A stretch of DNA of 64,000 nt. Source: Granulosicoccaceae bacterium. GTDB taxonomy: Bacteria > Pseudomonadota > Gammaproteobacteria > Granulosicoccales > Granulosicoccaceae. Position numbers and translations under genes: made by a program. This document shows, piece by piece, positions 19,222-27,862 of this stretch. The stretch lies in assembly GCA_020629835.1 (NCBI GenBank), contig JAHDCO010000002.1:89157-153156 (forward strand), in the 5' to 3' direction. Positions within the stretch are counted from its first letter, which is position 1. Every line of letters begins with the position of its first letter. Under the pieces are notes generated by a model. That model had not been told where the DNA came from and did no database searches. It was given only the letters and a program-made list of their open reading frames with translations.

Positions 19222-19252
19222 TTGTAAGCGTAGTCAGCCAGGGCAATATACT
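19222..19252 (+). promoter_or_regulatory. candidate uvrD promoter overlapping LexA box
   Basis: A -35-like TTGTAA (19222-19227) and a strong -10-like TATACT (19247-19252) are separated by 19 bases, which is longer than ideal. The -10 box overlaps the first bases of the LexA-like palindrome at 19249-19268, so repressor binding would block polymerase. The arrangement is seen; function is inferred. Confidence 0.4.
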
Positions 19253-19268
19253 GGCTGAATAATCAGTA
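19249..19268. promoter_or_regulatory. LexA box (SOS operator) upstream of uvrD
   Basis: The 20 bases TACTGGCTGAATAATCAGTA carry the invariant CTG-N10-CAG core of the gammaproteobacterial LexA operator with perfect TACTG/CAGTA outer arms. The two bases next to the core (G and T) differ from the ideal CTGT-N8-ACAG. It ends 16 bases before the uvrD start. uvrD is a known SOS gene in Escherichia coli, which supports the call. Confidence 0.65.
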
Positions 19269-19284
19269 AGTGGTACCATGAGGC

Positions 19285-21459
19285 ATGGACGTTTCTGACC
19301 TCATAAATCCACTTAACGAATCCCAGCGTGAAGCCGTTACCGCTGGGCTAAACCCTGTGTTGGTGCAGGCCGGCGCAGGTAGCGGTAAAACACGCGTACT
19401 AACGCATCGCATTGCCTGGTTGAACCGGGTTGAAAATGCATCCCCCTTCGCGATCCTGGCCGTCACTTTCACGAACAAGGCTGCACGTGAAATGCGCCAA
19501 CGCGTGGAAGATATCCTGGGGCAGTCCCTGGGGCCCATGTGGATAGGCACCTTTCACGGCATCGCCCACCGGTTTTTACGTTCTCACTGGAAAGAAGCGA
19601 AACTGCCGCAAGCTTTTCAAATCCTGGACAGTGACGATCAACTGAGGTTAGTAAAGCGAACCTTGCGTTCATTGGAAATGGACGAAGCGCAATACCCCCC
19701 ACGACAGGTTCAGTGGTTTATTAATGGCCACAAAGACGAAGGACGCCGTCCACAACACATAGACGATCAAGGCGACATGATTACTCAGCACTACGTGCGG
19801 GTATACACCGCCTATCAAGCCGCGTGTGAGCGTGCTGGCGCTATCGATTTCGCTGAAATGTTGTTACGCGCCTTGGAAACCTTACGGGACACTCCGGCAC
19901 TACTACAGCACTACCGCAAGCGCTTACGTTTTTTACTCATCGACGAATTTCAGGACACCAACACCATTCAATACGCGTGGATTCGCCTATTGGCCGGCGA
20001 CACGGGTACGGTATTCGCGGTGGGGGATGACGACCAATCGATTTATGCCTGGCGTGGCGCGCGAATAGAAAACATTCTCAATTTTGATAAAGATTTTCCT
20101 AACGCTCAGATCATTCGCTTAGAACAGAACTACCGGTCTACGGGCAACATTCTGAATGCAGCCAACGCGCTTATTGAGAAAAACGAAGGCCGGTTGGGAA
20201 AGAACTTATGGACAGCGGGGTCTGAAGGTGACCAGATCACGTTGTACAACGCCTATAACGAAACCGACGAAGCCCGTTTCATAGTCGAAACTATTCTGGA
20301 TTACACGGCCGACGGTGGCGAGCGAAAAGACTGTGCGGTGCTGTATCGCTCGAACGCGCAATCCCGAGCCATTGAAGAATACTTAGTTGCTTCAGGCGTT
20401 AACTATCGGGTGTACGGTGGGTTGCGTTTTTTCGAACGGGCCGAGATAAAAGATGCCCTGGCCTACCTCAGGCTGCTTACCCATAATAATGATGATGTGT
20501 CTTTCGAACGCATCGTCAACCAACCTCCGCGGGGCATTGGCGATAAAACTGTGTCTATCATCCGGGATGAAGCGCGCGGTCGAAATATTTCGTTGTGGCA
20601 AGCGGCTACCGAGCTGGTAGCTAAAAAACGATTCAGCGGGCGGGCAAATACCGCGGTTGGTAACTTTTTAACGTTGATGAGCCAACTGCAGGAAGACATT
20701 GCTGAGCATGAATTACCACAAAAGGTAGATGTGCTCATTGAAGCCAGCGGTTTACTTGACCACTTTAAGAAAGATAAAAGTGAACGAGGTGAGGCTCGCA
20801 TTGAAAACCTTGAAGAACTGAATACGGCGGCGCGCGCTTTTCTTTTTGCTAACGCTGAAGAAACCGACATTGATTCGGTGGATAACTTTTTAGCTCACGC
20901 CGCGCTTGAGGCTGGTGAAGGGCAGTCTGATGGCGATGATAATGCTGTGCAGTTGATGACACTGCATTCAGCCAAAGGCCTTGAGTTCCCCGTGGTATTT
21001 ATGGCGGGCATGGAGCAAGGGCTGTTTCCCCATCAGCGCAGCGTTGAAGATCCGGTGAAGTTGGAAGAAGAGCGGCGACTGTGTTACGTGGGCATAACTC
21101 GCGCAGAGCAGAAACTGTATCTGTCTATGGCTGAACAACGCCGAATGCACGGTCGCGATCAGTACAACCCGCCCTCAAAATTTATCGCAGAGTTACCATC
21201 AAACCTGCTGGAAGAAATTCGCCCCCGAATGAACGTGAGCGTTCCGGTTTATGAAAGTACAAGGTTTCAGCCGGTTGAACAAGAAACTGAATACGGTGGT
21301 ATTCAGATCGGGCAACTGGTCAAGCACGGTAAGTACGGTGCGGGTATGGTGCTGAGTTTCGAAGGTGGTGGCAAAAACGCACGCGTGCACGTGAACTTTG
21401 AAGAGGTGGGAAGTAAGTGCCTCATAATGGCTTACGCCAACTTAACGCCATTGGGTTAA
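19285..21459 (+). CDS. uvrD: DNA helicase II UvrD
   Basis: A 724-residue superfamily 1A 3'-5' helicase for nucleotide-excision and mismatch repair. Motif I is AGAGSGKT (29-36). Further motifs are the Walker B DEFQDTN, GDDDQSIYAWRGA (motif III), QNYRST (IV), LHSAKGLEFPVVF (V) and YVGITRAEQKLYL (VI). The C-terminal Tudor-like segment (GIQIGQLVKHGKYGAGMVL) that contacts RNA polymerase is present. Length matches UvrD (about 720), not Rep. It lies behind a candidate LexA box and ends inside a large inverted repeat. Confidence 0.95.
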   Translation: MDVSDLINPLNESQREAVTAGLNPVLVQAGAGSGKTRVLTHRIAWLNRVENASPFAILAVTFTNKAAREMRQRVEDILGQSLGPMWIGTFHGIAHRFLRSHWKEAKLPQAFQILDSDDQLRLVKRTLRSLEMDEAQYPPRQVQWFINGHKDEGRRPQHIDDQGDMITQHYVRVYTAYQAACERAGAIDFAEMLLRALETLRDTPALLQHYRKRLRFLLIDEFQDTNTIQYAWIRLLAGDTGTVFAVGDDDQSIYAWRGARIENILNFDKDFPNAQIIRLEQNYRSTGNILNAANALIEKNEGRLGKNLWTAGSEGDQITLYNAYNETDEARFIVETILDYTADGGERKDCAVLYRSNAQSRAIEEYLVASGVNYRVYGGLRFFERAEIKDALAYLRLLTHNNDDVSFERIVNQPPRGIGDKTVSIIRDEARGRNISLWQAATELVAKKRFSGRANTAVGNFLTLMSQLQEDIAEHELPQKVDVLIEASGLLDHFKKDKSERGEARIENLEELNTAARAFLFANAEETDIDSVDNFLAHAALEAGEGQSDGDDNAVQLMTLHSAKGLEFPVVFMAGMEQGLFPHQRSVEDPVKLEEERRLCYVGITRAEQKLYLSMAEQRRMHGRDQYNPPSKFIAELPSNLLEEIRPRMNVSVPVYESTRFQPVEQETEYGGIQIGQLVKHGKYGAGMVLSFEGGGKNARVHVNFEEVGSKCLIMAYANLTPLG

Positions 21460-21479
21460 CCCATGGAATTAAGTTGGCG
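21435..21479. terminator. nested inverted repeat across uvrD 3' end
   Basis: An 11-base arm CGCCAACTTAA (21435-21445) is perfectly repeated in inverse at 21469-21479, and the interval contains a second perfect 12-base palindrome, TGGGTTAACCCA. The stop codon of uvrD lies inside the loop region. A short TTTTT tract follows about 11 bases later. It probably acts as a transcription-end hairpin between the convergent uvrD and ompA-like genes, although its nested structure is more elaborate than a usual terminator. Confidence 0.5.
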
Positions 21480-21541
21480 CAGCTGCCTTCGTTTTTCGGC
21501 ACCCTTTACAAAGTGCCAGGCGTAGTAGCCTGTTGACTGGC

Positions 21542-22678
21542 TTATTCGTTAACCAGCAACTCAACACGGCGGTTCATGGCACGACCTTCACGTGTCAGGT
21601 TTGAGCTCATTGGTTTACGCTCACCAAACGCCTGTGATGTCATACGGTCGGTATCAACGCCGTTCTCGTTAAAGAAGTTCAAGACTGAATCTGCACGTCG
21701 CTGAGACAGAGCATCATTGTATGCAATAGAACCTTGACTGTCTGTATGTGCGGTAATCGTGACCGTCGTGTCTTCACAGGCACTTAATGTTTGCGCAACA
21801 CCACTTAAGATGTTCACAGAACGTTCAGTCAGTTCGGCAGAATCAAGGTGGAAGTTCACACCATTCATCACACCGGTTAAGTTTAAGCACTCATCAGTTT
21901 CAGGTAGTGCTGCTTCCACGATGGGCTCAGGAACAGGTTGTGGTAGTGGTGCTGCAACCGTTTGGATCTGCTCGCGTTCTTCCTGCTTACCAAACCGGTA
22001 AATCAAACCAAGCTGGCCGTAGTTGATATCTTCATCGTAGCTAATGAATTCTGCACGAACACCAAATCCAGAACGTGTCATGTACTCAGCGCCCAGCCCA
22101 GCAAGGAAATGAAAGCCGTTGACTTTGCGGTACGGAACACCGTGAGTCTCGTTCTGCAGGTAACCACCGCCCAGACGACCGTAAGCGCTTAAACCGGTCC
22201 GCTTCCAGCGATGACGGTTTTTGCCCATGTAGAAAAGCGCACTACCCGAGTACTCTTTGTAATCGATGTTACCCTCGGGTGAGAAGCCCGCGCTGCCGAG
22301 GTTAACCGCTTGAAAATCCAGGGATACCTGACGTGAAAGATCGATACCTGCGTTTAATAAACCGGCGTTTTGTACTCGGTCGTTGACGTCATAGGTGGAT
22401 GACTGGCTTGCATCGGGGTTTAAGTGGCTCAAACCCATACCGATGCCAATATAGATGTGGTCGTCAATGCGGTCTCTGGGGTCATGGCCGCCAGAGCTTA
22501 ACGAAGACTTCATCGTTTTTGGCTGCATTGATTGATCAGTTCGGTCGCCGTCGAACGGGTTCAGTGTGCTGCACCCCGTCATTAACAGGCTGACAGCAAC
22601 TGCTGCGGCGATTTTCGAAAATGGCATGGGCGTGAAGCCCACTTTCGATACATCCATCTTAGTCATTGTAAAGTCCAT
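21542..22678 (-). CDS. OmpA family outer-membrane lipoprotein
   Basis: A 378-residue protein (start at ATG 22678 with AGAGG upstream; ATG 22627 would also keep the signal). The N-terminus ends in a lipobox LMTGC with Cys36. Residues about 75-225 look like a small beta-barrel (alternating strands such as HIYIGIGMGLSHL and FGVRAEFISYDEDINYGQLGLIYRF). The C-terminal OmpA domain (about 265-378) has TITAHTDSQGSIAYNDALSQRRADSV and ends NRRVELLVNE, so it should grip peptidoglycan. Likely role is envelope anchoring; a lipidated barrel is unusual. Longer upstream starts are unlikely. Confidence 0.85.
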   Translation of the reverse strand: MDFTMTKMDVSKVGFTPMPFSKIAAAVAVSLLMTGCSTLNPFDGDRTDQSMQPKTMKSSLSSGGHDPRDRIDDHIYIGIGMGLSHLNPDASQSSTYDVNDRVQNAGLLNAGIDLSRQVSLDFQAVNLGSAGFSPEGNIDYKEYSGSALFYMGKNRHRWKRTGLSAYGRLGGGYLQNETHGVPYRKVNGFHFLAGLGAEYMTRSGFGVRAEFISYDEDINYGQLGLIYRFGKQEEREQIQTVAAPLPQPVPEPIVEAALPETDECLNLTGVMNGVNFHLDSAELTERSVNILSGVAQTLSACEDTTVTITAHTDSQGSIAYNDALSQRRADSVLNFFNENGVDTDRMTSQAFGERKPMSSNLTREGRAMNRRVELLVNE

Positions 22679-22767
22679 GCTGAATTGCCTCTGTGAGAGC
22701 GCAGGAATTGCTCTGAATTTCACGCCCACTGATCGGCAAATCACTAAATAAACAGTGTCGCTATGGG

Positions 22768-22793
22768 AGGAATCGGTGAAATCGAGGATTCCT
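22768..22793. promoter_or_regulatory. inverted repeat AGGAATC-N12-GATTCCT in divergent region
   Basis: Seven-base arms flank a 12-base centre in the 279-base region between the OmpA-like gene (minus) and the photolyase cassette (plus). It lies 165 bases before the photolyase start and 90 bases before the OmpA start. It could be an operator for either gene. A weaker hairpin (22927-22949, TTTTCGGT against ACCGTAAAA with a bulge) ends at the photolyase ribosome site. I see no clear promoter boxes. Confidence 0.3.
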
Positions 22794-22957
22794 TAAGGTT
22801 TGTGACGTACCCGCGTGGTTAAAAAGTGTCCGGTTTCTCGTTCGCTGAGCTCGCCACGGATGTTTACTTAAAGAAACCGCTCGGCACGGCCAGGTATAGG
22901 CTCTGGCGTGATGCATTCGGTAATACTTTTCGGTTCTGAGACCGTAAAAGGTCCACT

Positions 22958-24082
22958 ATGCTTGCGAAACCACTAACAGAGCCGCGTCTAATCCCCGCTC
23001 CAGAGCCGTTCTGGGGGGCTTTAGAAGACGTACTAACCCGTATTGATGGCATTGATCCCAGGCGATACGACAAGACTCGCAATTATCTGGACGGTGCCGT
23101 GACGTGGCTCAGTCCGTACATCACGCATGGTGTAATCAATACGCGGACGGTGGCGGAAAGAGTGCTTGACCGTCACCCAGCAAAGTCGTGTTACCGCCTT
23201 TTGTATGAGTTAGCGTGGCGGGAGTATTTTCACCGCATTTGGCAGGAAAACGAGTCCGCCATATTCGACGATTTTTACCATTCACAAGCTGGCGTCGGGA
23301 GTGATGAGTTGCCGTTGGCTATTGTGAATGCCCGAACCGGCATTCGGGTACTGGATGATGGCATTCACACGGTGCAGCAAACGGGATGGATGCACAATCA
23401 CATGCGAATGTGGGTCGCTGGCATCACGTGTAATACAGCGCACACGCACTGGAAAACGCCCGCTCGATGGCTTTACTACCATTTGTTGGACGGTGACTTA
23501 GCCAGCAATACATTAAGCTGGCAGTGGATTGCGGGTACCTTTAGCCACAAGCAGTACATCGCTAACCAGGACAATATCAACAAATACAGCCGGTCTAAAC
23601 AACACGATACATGGCTGGATGTGGATTACGATACCCTGGCAGTAATGGCGACACCGGATGTTCTCAAAGAACGTGTTGCAAGCGTCGAGTTACCCCAATC
23701 CATTCCAGGTGAATCTGTACCGAGTCACGTCGATGGCAAAGTGGCGCTGAGGTCTTTATGGAATTTGAACCCGGAATGGTTGTCATCTGATCCGGATGCA
23801 AAACAGGTGTTGTTTATAGAAAAGCAGCAGGTTGAAGACTGGCCAATGGCCCCACATCGATGGGCATTTATTCAACATTGGGTTGATCAGCTACAGTTGG
23901 AAGTGTGGGTAGGATCGGTCGCTGAACTTGAACAGCTGCAGAGCACCGGTACCGACTTCGTGCGTGAAGAGTACCCTGCCTGTAGCCACTGGCCCGGCAA
24001 GGTACTCGATAGGCCGTTCCACTTCGGTGTGCCCGACGGTGCCTATCGAAGTTTTTCGCAATTCTGGAAACAGGTGAAGTGA
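22958..24082 (+). CDS. photolyase-type FAD-binding domain protein, N-terminal domain missing
   Basis: A 374-residue protein that begins directly in the helical FAD-binding domain of photolyases and cryptochromes; the usual N-terminal antenna (alpha/beta) domain is absent. FAD-site motifs are [11 protein letters not shown] near residue 50, [13 protein letters not shown] near 145 and [26 protein letters not shown] near 185. Residues about 265-374 form a separate alpha/beta-looking tail ([10 protein letters not shown], then [11 protein letters not shown]). Its GTGA overlap with the next gene makes it the first of a coupled three-gene cassette. A light-driven DNA-repair or photosensory role is inferred. 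Not a recent truncation: the frame is intact and starts with ATG. Confidence 0.8.
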   Translation: MLAKPLTEPRLIPAPEPFWGALEDVLTRIDGIDPRRYDKTRNYLDGAVTWLSPYITHGVINTRTVAERVLDRHPAKSCYRLLYELAWREYFHRIWQENESAIFDDFYHSQAGVGSDELPLAIVNARTGIRVLDDGIHTVQQTGWMHNHMRMWVAGITCNTAHTHWKTPARWLYYHLLDGDLASNTLSWQWIAGTFSHKQYIANQDNINKYSRSKQHDTWLDVDYDTLAVMATPDVLKERVASVELPQSIPGESVPSHVDGKVALRSLWNLNPEWLSSDPDAKQVLFIEKQQVEDWPMAPHRWAFIQHWVDQLQLEVWVGSVAELEQLQSTGTDFVREEYPACSHWPGKVLDRPFHFGVPDGAYRSFSQFWKQVK

Positions 24083-24264
24083 GCCGGGGTGAGCGGCGGC
24101 GCGGGCTAAGCAAGGCGAAACCCTCAACCGACCTTCGCGCACAAAGTAAGGTGTGCCCGACCTGTCAGCGGCCTTTTCACAACCGCAAGAAATGGGAGGC
24201 GCGCGGTCTGTGGGAATCCATTGTGTACTGCTCTGAGCGTTGCCGACGAACACCCACTTCATGA
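24079..24264 (+). CDS. DUF2256 small zinc-finger-like protein
   Basis: A 61-residue basic protein with the DUF2256 signature: Cys26-x-x-Cys29, then RPFHNRKKW, then Cys51-x3-Cys55 in YCSERCRR. The four cysteines should bind one zinc. It starts with GTG inside the stop of the upstream photolyase-like gene (GTGA) and ends inside the start of the next (ATGA), so all three are translationally coupled. DUF2256 proteins commonly neighbour photolyase/cryptochrome genes, but their role is not known. Confidence 0.85.
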   Translation: MSRGERRRGLSKAKPSTDLRAQSKVCPTCQRPFHNRKKWEARGLWESIVYCSERCRRTPTS

Positions 24265-25925
24265 GCGATCGTTGGGTTTGGTGGGCAAAGCGTGACTTAC
24301 GAGTTCACGATAACGCGGCATTGCGTCACGTCGTAGATAACGAGGATGAGTGCCTGGCTCTGTTTGTATTTGAGCCGTCGTTGGGTAGCGCGGCAGAGAC
24401 ATCCGAATTCCACGCTCTGGCACAAGCTGACGGTCTTCGTGAGCTCGATTCGCAGATCACTCAGCGCGGTGGTCACCTGCGGATTTGTTACGGCGAAGTG
24501 GTTGATGTGCTGGAAACTTTGTACCAGCGACATCGGTTTACCGGAGTCGTCAGCCATGAAGAGACCGGATCCCAGATTACTTTTCGACGTGATAAAGCGG
24601 TTGCTCGTTGGGCGAGAAAACGCGGCGTGCAATGGTTGGAGTTTCCACAAACCGGGGTCATTCGAGGGTTAAAAAGCCGTGATGAACGACAACACATCAT
24701 CTTTAAGCGGATATGGGATACGCCGGTACTCCGTGCGCCGAGAAAGATCAAACCCTGGGCTGAACTCCCTGGTGGTCAAACGTTAAAGCCAATTGAATTA
24801 ACACCTGCAGCGCTTAAGGCGTGGTCGAGTGAGAACAGCGCGACAGTAACACCCAGTGAGAAAGAGCACTTTGTAGAGGGTAGGCAATGCGTTAATGAAA
24901 CCAACGCTCGAGCCACTTTGAATAGTTTTCTTGATGAGCGGGGTATTGGTTATTCAGGAGGAATCTCATCGCCGAACAAAGCGTTTACCAATGGCAGTCG
25001 CCTTTCCACGCATTTAGCCTGGGGAACGTTGAGTTTGCGAACGGTGTTCCATGAAACTTCTAACCGCATGGGACACTTAAAGGATGACAAGTCACGTGAT
25101 GCGATTCAATGGAAAAAAAGCTTAAGGGCCCAACAGGCCCGATTGCATTGGCATGATCACTTTATCCAACGTTTAGAATCTGAACCTTCAATGGAATTTA
25201 CCGCACTTAACCCAGCCTACGCTGACGTGCAGTATTTGAAGCGAGGTGAAGAGCAAGCGCAATTATTGCAAGCCTGGCGTTATGGGCAAACCGGTATACC
25301 GTTACTCGATGCCTGTATGCGGTGCTTAATGACGACAGGCTTCCTGAATTTCAGGATGCGCGCGATGGTTACCACCACGGCGTGTTTTGGTTTGCAACTG
25401 CACTGGAAATCGTTACTGCATCCCCTAGCGCAACTGTTTGCTGACTATGAGCCCGGCATTCACATGTCTCAAATTCAAATGCAGGCGGGCATGGTGGGCA
25501 TCAACACGTTAAGAGTGTATAGCCCGCATAAACAGCTATTGGATCAGGACCCGGAGGCAACGTTTGTCCGGCGATGGATTCCGGAACTCCGAAATTTTAC
25601 TGCCGCTGAAATAGCGCAATATGAAACCATGCCATTGGGTGACTATCCTCGACCCATTGCAGACATTAAGGCAAATGCAAAAGTTATCAAAGATCAACTG
25701 TATGCCATTCGCCGAAGTACGGAAGGTAGGGAAGCGGCCAAAACGACCTTAGCCTTGCACGGCTCTCGGTTGTCACCAAACGATCGAGTCGGTAGCCCAC
25801 GCCGGCGTACGAAGAAAGCGGCTGGAAAAAAGTCGAGCGACGCGTCATTGACTAAAGTGGCGAAAACGCGAAGCAAGAAAACCGGGGATAAAGATAATGA
25901 CGCACAGCTTAGCTTCGATTGGTGA
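24261..25925 (+). CDS. cryptochrome/photolyase family protein, full length
   Basis: A 554-residue flavoprotein with an N-terminal Rossmann domain ([20 protein letters not shown] at residues 4-23) and a C-terminal FAD domain. The FAD-site motifs are divergent: [19 protein letters not shown] replaces the usual GWMHNRxRM segment, and [21 protein letters not shown] replaces the WQW..STG region, though FVRRWIPEL is kept. A lysine-rich tail (about 505-540) may bind DNA. It is the third gene of the coupled cassette. The divergence leaves open whether it repairs CPD or (6-4) lesions or senses light. Confidence 0.85.
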   Translation: MSDRWVWWAKRDLRVHDNAALRHVVDNEDECLALFVFEPSLGSAAETSEFHALAQADGLRELDSQITQRGGHLRICYGEVVDVLETLYQRHRFTGVVSHEETGSQITFRRDKAVARWARKRGVQWLEFPQTGVIRGLKSRDERQHIIFKRIWDTPVLRAPRKIKPWAELPGGQTLKPIELTPAALKAWSSENSATVTPSEKEHFVEGRQCVNETNARATLNSFLDERGIGYSGGISSPNKAFTNGSRLSTHLAWGTLSLRTVFHETSNRMGHLKDDKSRDAIQWKKSLRAQQARLHWHDHFIQRLESEPSMEFTALNPAYADVQYLKRGEEQAQLLQAWRYGQTGIPLLDACMRCLMTTGFLNFRMRAMVTTTACFGLQLHWKSLLHPLAQLFADYEPGIHMSQIQMQAGMVGINTLRVYSPHKQLLDQDPEATFVRRWIPELRNFTAAEIAQYETMPLGDYPRPIADIKANAKVIKDQLYAIRRSTEGREAAKTTLALHGSRLSPNDRVGSPRRRTKKAAGKKSSDASLTKVAKTRSKKTGDKDNDAQLSFDW

Positions 25926-25933
25926 TGCGCTTT

Positions 25934-26806
25934 TTAGAACGCCGAAGCCAGCATCAGACCGATCACCACTAACGTAATCCATCCGGCGCGCGCTTTGCCA
26001 ATGCGTTCGCCAAACCAGAAGCTTGCGACAATAGCGGTAACAGCTGCAAAAGCTGAGAACCCAATGGTGGCACCAATACGCCCATCAGCGCGACTGCCAA
26101 TTAAAAATACGCCTAGTGCGCCTGTTTCCAGCAAGGCTTGCAGCACGGTGTAGCCCAGTATGGTTCCCTTTGGCCAGGTTAACGCGGTTCGCTTAAACCA
26201 TAAAACACTCACCAGCACACTGCCGGCTATCAACGCAAATACTCTGTTTAGCAGTAGCGCACCCGATGGGCCTAAGATATCACTGGCGTCCTGGGCTAAA
26301 TACATACGCACCGCTACAGCGAATGCCGCGGTCAAACCCAATAGTGCTGTTTGGCGAATCCAGGCGGCGGTGTAATGATCATCAATACCGGGTGCACGGG
26401 TACGACGTGACAACATGAAAATACCAAAGAACACGATCACGACAGCAATCAGCTGTGTGTAAGCCCAAGGCTCACCCGTGACGGCGTTCATACCAACGAG
26501 CATAACGGTAAACGTAGACGCTGCTGGAGAGGCAACACTAACCGGACCACGCCTTAATGCCGTATACAGGAAAAAAAGTACGGCGATGTTCAATGTGCCC
26601 GATACCGCTGAAGCTATCCAGGCTGCCGCATGCCAGCGTGGCCAGTCCCCGGTAGACAGAAACCAAACGCTCAATACACCGGTGGAAACCGCCATCACGA
26701 CCGCGGGCAGCACTCTGACGTCGGCGTGTTGCGAAGTTTTTCGCGCAATAGCGTCCGAGGTTCCCACCATGACGGCGGCGAGTAATCCCCACAGTACGGC
26801 GATCAT
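25934..26806 (-). CDS. DMT superfamily transporter (EamA-like)
   Basis: A 290-residue inner-membrane protein with about ten hydrophobic segments arranged as two EamA repeats (about 1-135 and 145-290). The N-terminal LWGLLAAVMVGTSDAIARK and the glycine-rich GATIGFSAFAAVTAIVASFWFGERIG near 245 are typical. Substrate is unknown. I start at ATG 26806; an in-frame TTG at 26836 would add ten residues and no clear ribosome site decides between them. It ends 9 bases from the convergent photolyase stop. Confidence 0.8.
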   Translation of the reverse strand: MIAVLWGLLAAVMVGTSDAIARKTSQHADVRVLPAVVMAVSTGVLSVWFLSTGDWPRWHAAAWIASAVSGTLNIAVLFFLYTALRRGPVSVASPAASTFTVMLVGMNAVTGEPWAYTQLIAVVIVFFGIFMLSRRTRAPGIDDHYTAAWIRQTALLGLTAAFAVAVRMYLAQDASDILGPSGALLLNRVFALIAGSVLVSVLWFKRTALTWPKGTILGYTVLQALLETGALGVFLIGSRADGRIGATIGFSAFAAVTAIVASFWFGERIGKARAGWITLVVIGLMLASAF

Positions 26807-26918
26807 CAGGTGAGTTTTGAACAAGACATAGTGCAAAAGGATCCAGGTACCAGCCGGCGGGCCAGTATACTGTCTTTACAGACAGAGTCTGCACGCCGAT
26901 ATGATTTGAACCGACCAG

Positions 26919-27308
26919 ATGAGATCGACACACCAAAAGCCCACGTTCATGACCGTGCCATTGGCACTGCTGTTAGTGCTGTCGCTTTTGCTCGGATGGT
27001 TGTTTGGCTACGCCTGGACAAACAGAAGTTTAATAGCCAGTTTGTGGCTTGATGCCAGCGAACAAAAATACCTGACGATGGTTGGTAAAGCGGGTCCGGT
27101 TACCTACCTTGTCACACACTCGGATTACTTTGCTCTAGAAACCTTCGCGCTTGAGTACGACGATGTATTGGGTGTCGAAGTGTATGCGTACCCGGATAAG
27201 GCAGCGATTGCGTTTAAGGCAGCAGGCAGCAGCAGCATCGCAAAAGTTAGAGAATCGACGGTTGTGACGGACATGCAGCAACAAATGATTCCTATGATGT
27301 GTCACTAA
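26919..27308 (+). CDS. hypothetical membrane-anchored protein (129 aa)
   Basis: A 129-residue protein with one N-terminal membrane segment (LALLLVLSLLLGWLFGYAW, about 14-32) and a small soluble domain of about 95 residues, probably periplasmic. I do not recognise the domain; it has strand-like stretches such as LGVEVYAYPDKAAIAF. The start may be ATG 26919 or ATG 26949. It stands alone on the plus strand and overlaps the convergent flavodoxin-like gene by 4 bases. Confidence 0.55.
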   Translation: MRSTHQKPTFMTVPLALLLVLSLLLGWLFGYAWTNRSLIASLWLDASEQKYLTMVGKAGPVTYLVTHSDYFALETFALEYDDVLGVEVYAYPDKAAIAFKAAGSSSIAKVRESTVVTDMQQQMIPMMCH

Positions 27309-27793
27309 AACACGCCAGCTTCTAAACCTGCAGACATTGCCATACCCAGTTCTTCGCATTGACTAACGAAGTCCGCTGAAAATTCGCCACGGCACACCAG
27401 TGGTTCTTGTACCAGTTTCCAACGAAGACCGGTAGTGATGCTGCTTATTGCCCGGCGAGTTCCCGTGCCGTCATTACCTGCTCGGATGTAAAACGTAAAA
27501 GGTAAACCTTGCGTGTGGTCCAGACAATCGTAATAACAGCGATCAAAGACATCTTTGATTAAGCCAGCCATGTAAGCTAAGTTTTCGGTGGTACCAATAA
27601 TTAACCCATGCGCCGATTTAATATCTTCGGCTTTCACATCCAGAGGTGCGATGAATTGAACGTTTACGCCGTCAATGTCTGGATGATTAGCCCCGGATAA
27701 AACGGCTTGCAGCATCTGTTCAGTATTGGCAGAAGGGGCATGAGCGATGACCAGTAACGTTTTTTGTTCATTCACGATGATTGCTTTATCCAC
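27305..27793 (-). CDS. flavodoxin-like NAD(P)H-dependent oxidoreductase
   Basis: A 162-residue flavodoxin-fold protein. The first strand and phosphate loop read KTLLVIAHAPSANTEQML, the second loop GLIIGTTENLAYMAGLIKDVFDRC near residue 65, and YIRAGNDGTGTRRA near 108 lines the FMN site. It resembles small FMN-dependent reductases more than electron-carrier flavodoxins. The start appears to be GTG 27793; a GTG eight codons later is possible. It is last in a same-strand run from 30191 (orphan secreted protein, DUF6502, lipoprotein). Confidence 0.7.
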   Translation of the reverse strand: MDKAIIVNEQKTLLVIAHAPSANTEQMLQAVLSGANHPDIDGVNVQFIAPLDVKAEDIKSAHGLIIGTTENLAYMAGLIKDVFDRCYYDCLDHTQGLPFTFYIRAGNDGTGTRRAISSITTGLRWKLVQEPLVCRGEFSADFVSQCEELGMAMSAGLEAGVF

Positions 27794-27862
27794 ACCGAGC
27801 CAATGTCTTTACGCCACGTTGTGTTCATAGGTCAATACACATCTTTTTTCGAGCAAATGCGG

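Noticed and set aside
19203..19224. Tandem GATTACGTTG repeat after the 102-residue hypothetical gene
   Set aside because: Only two 10-base copies with no symmetry or known role; reported here for completeness and not as a site.
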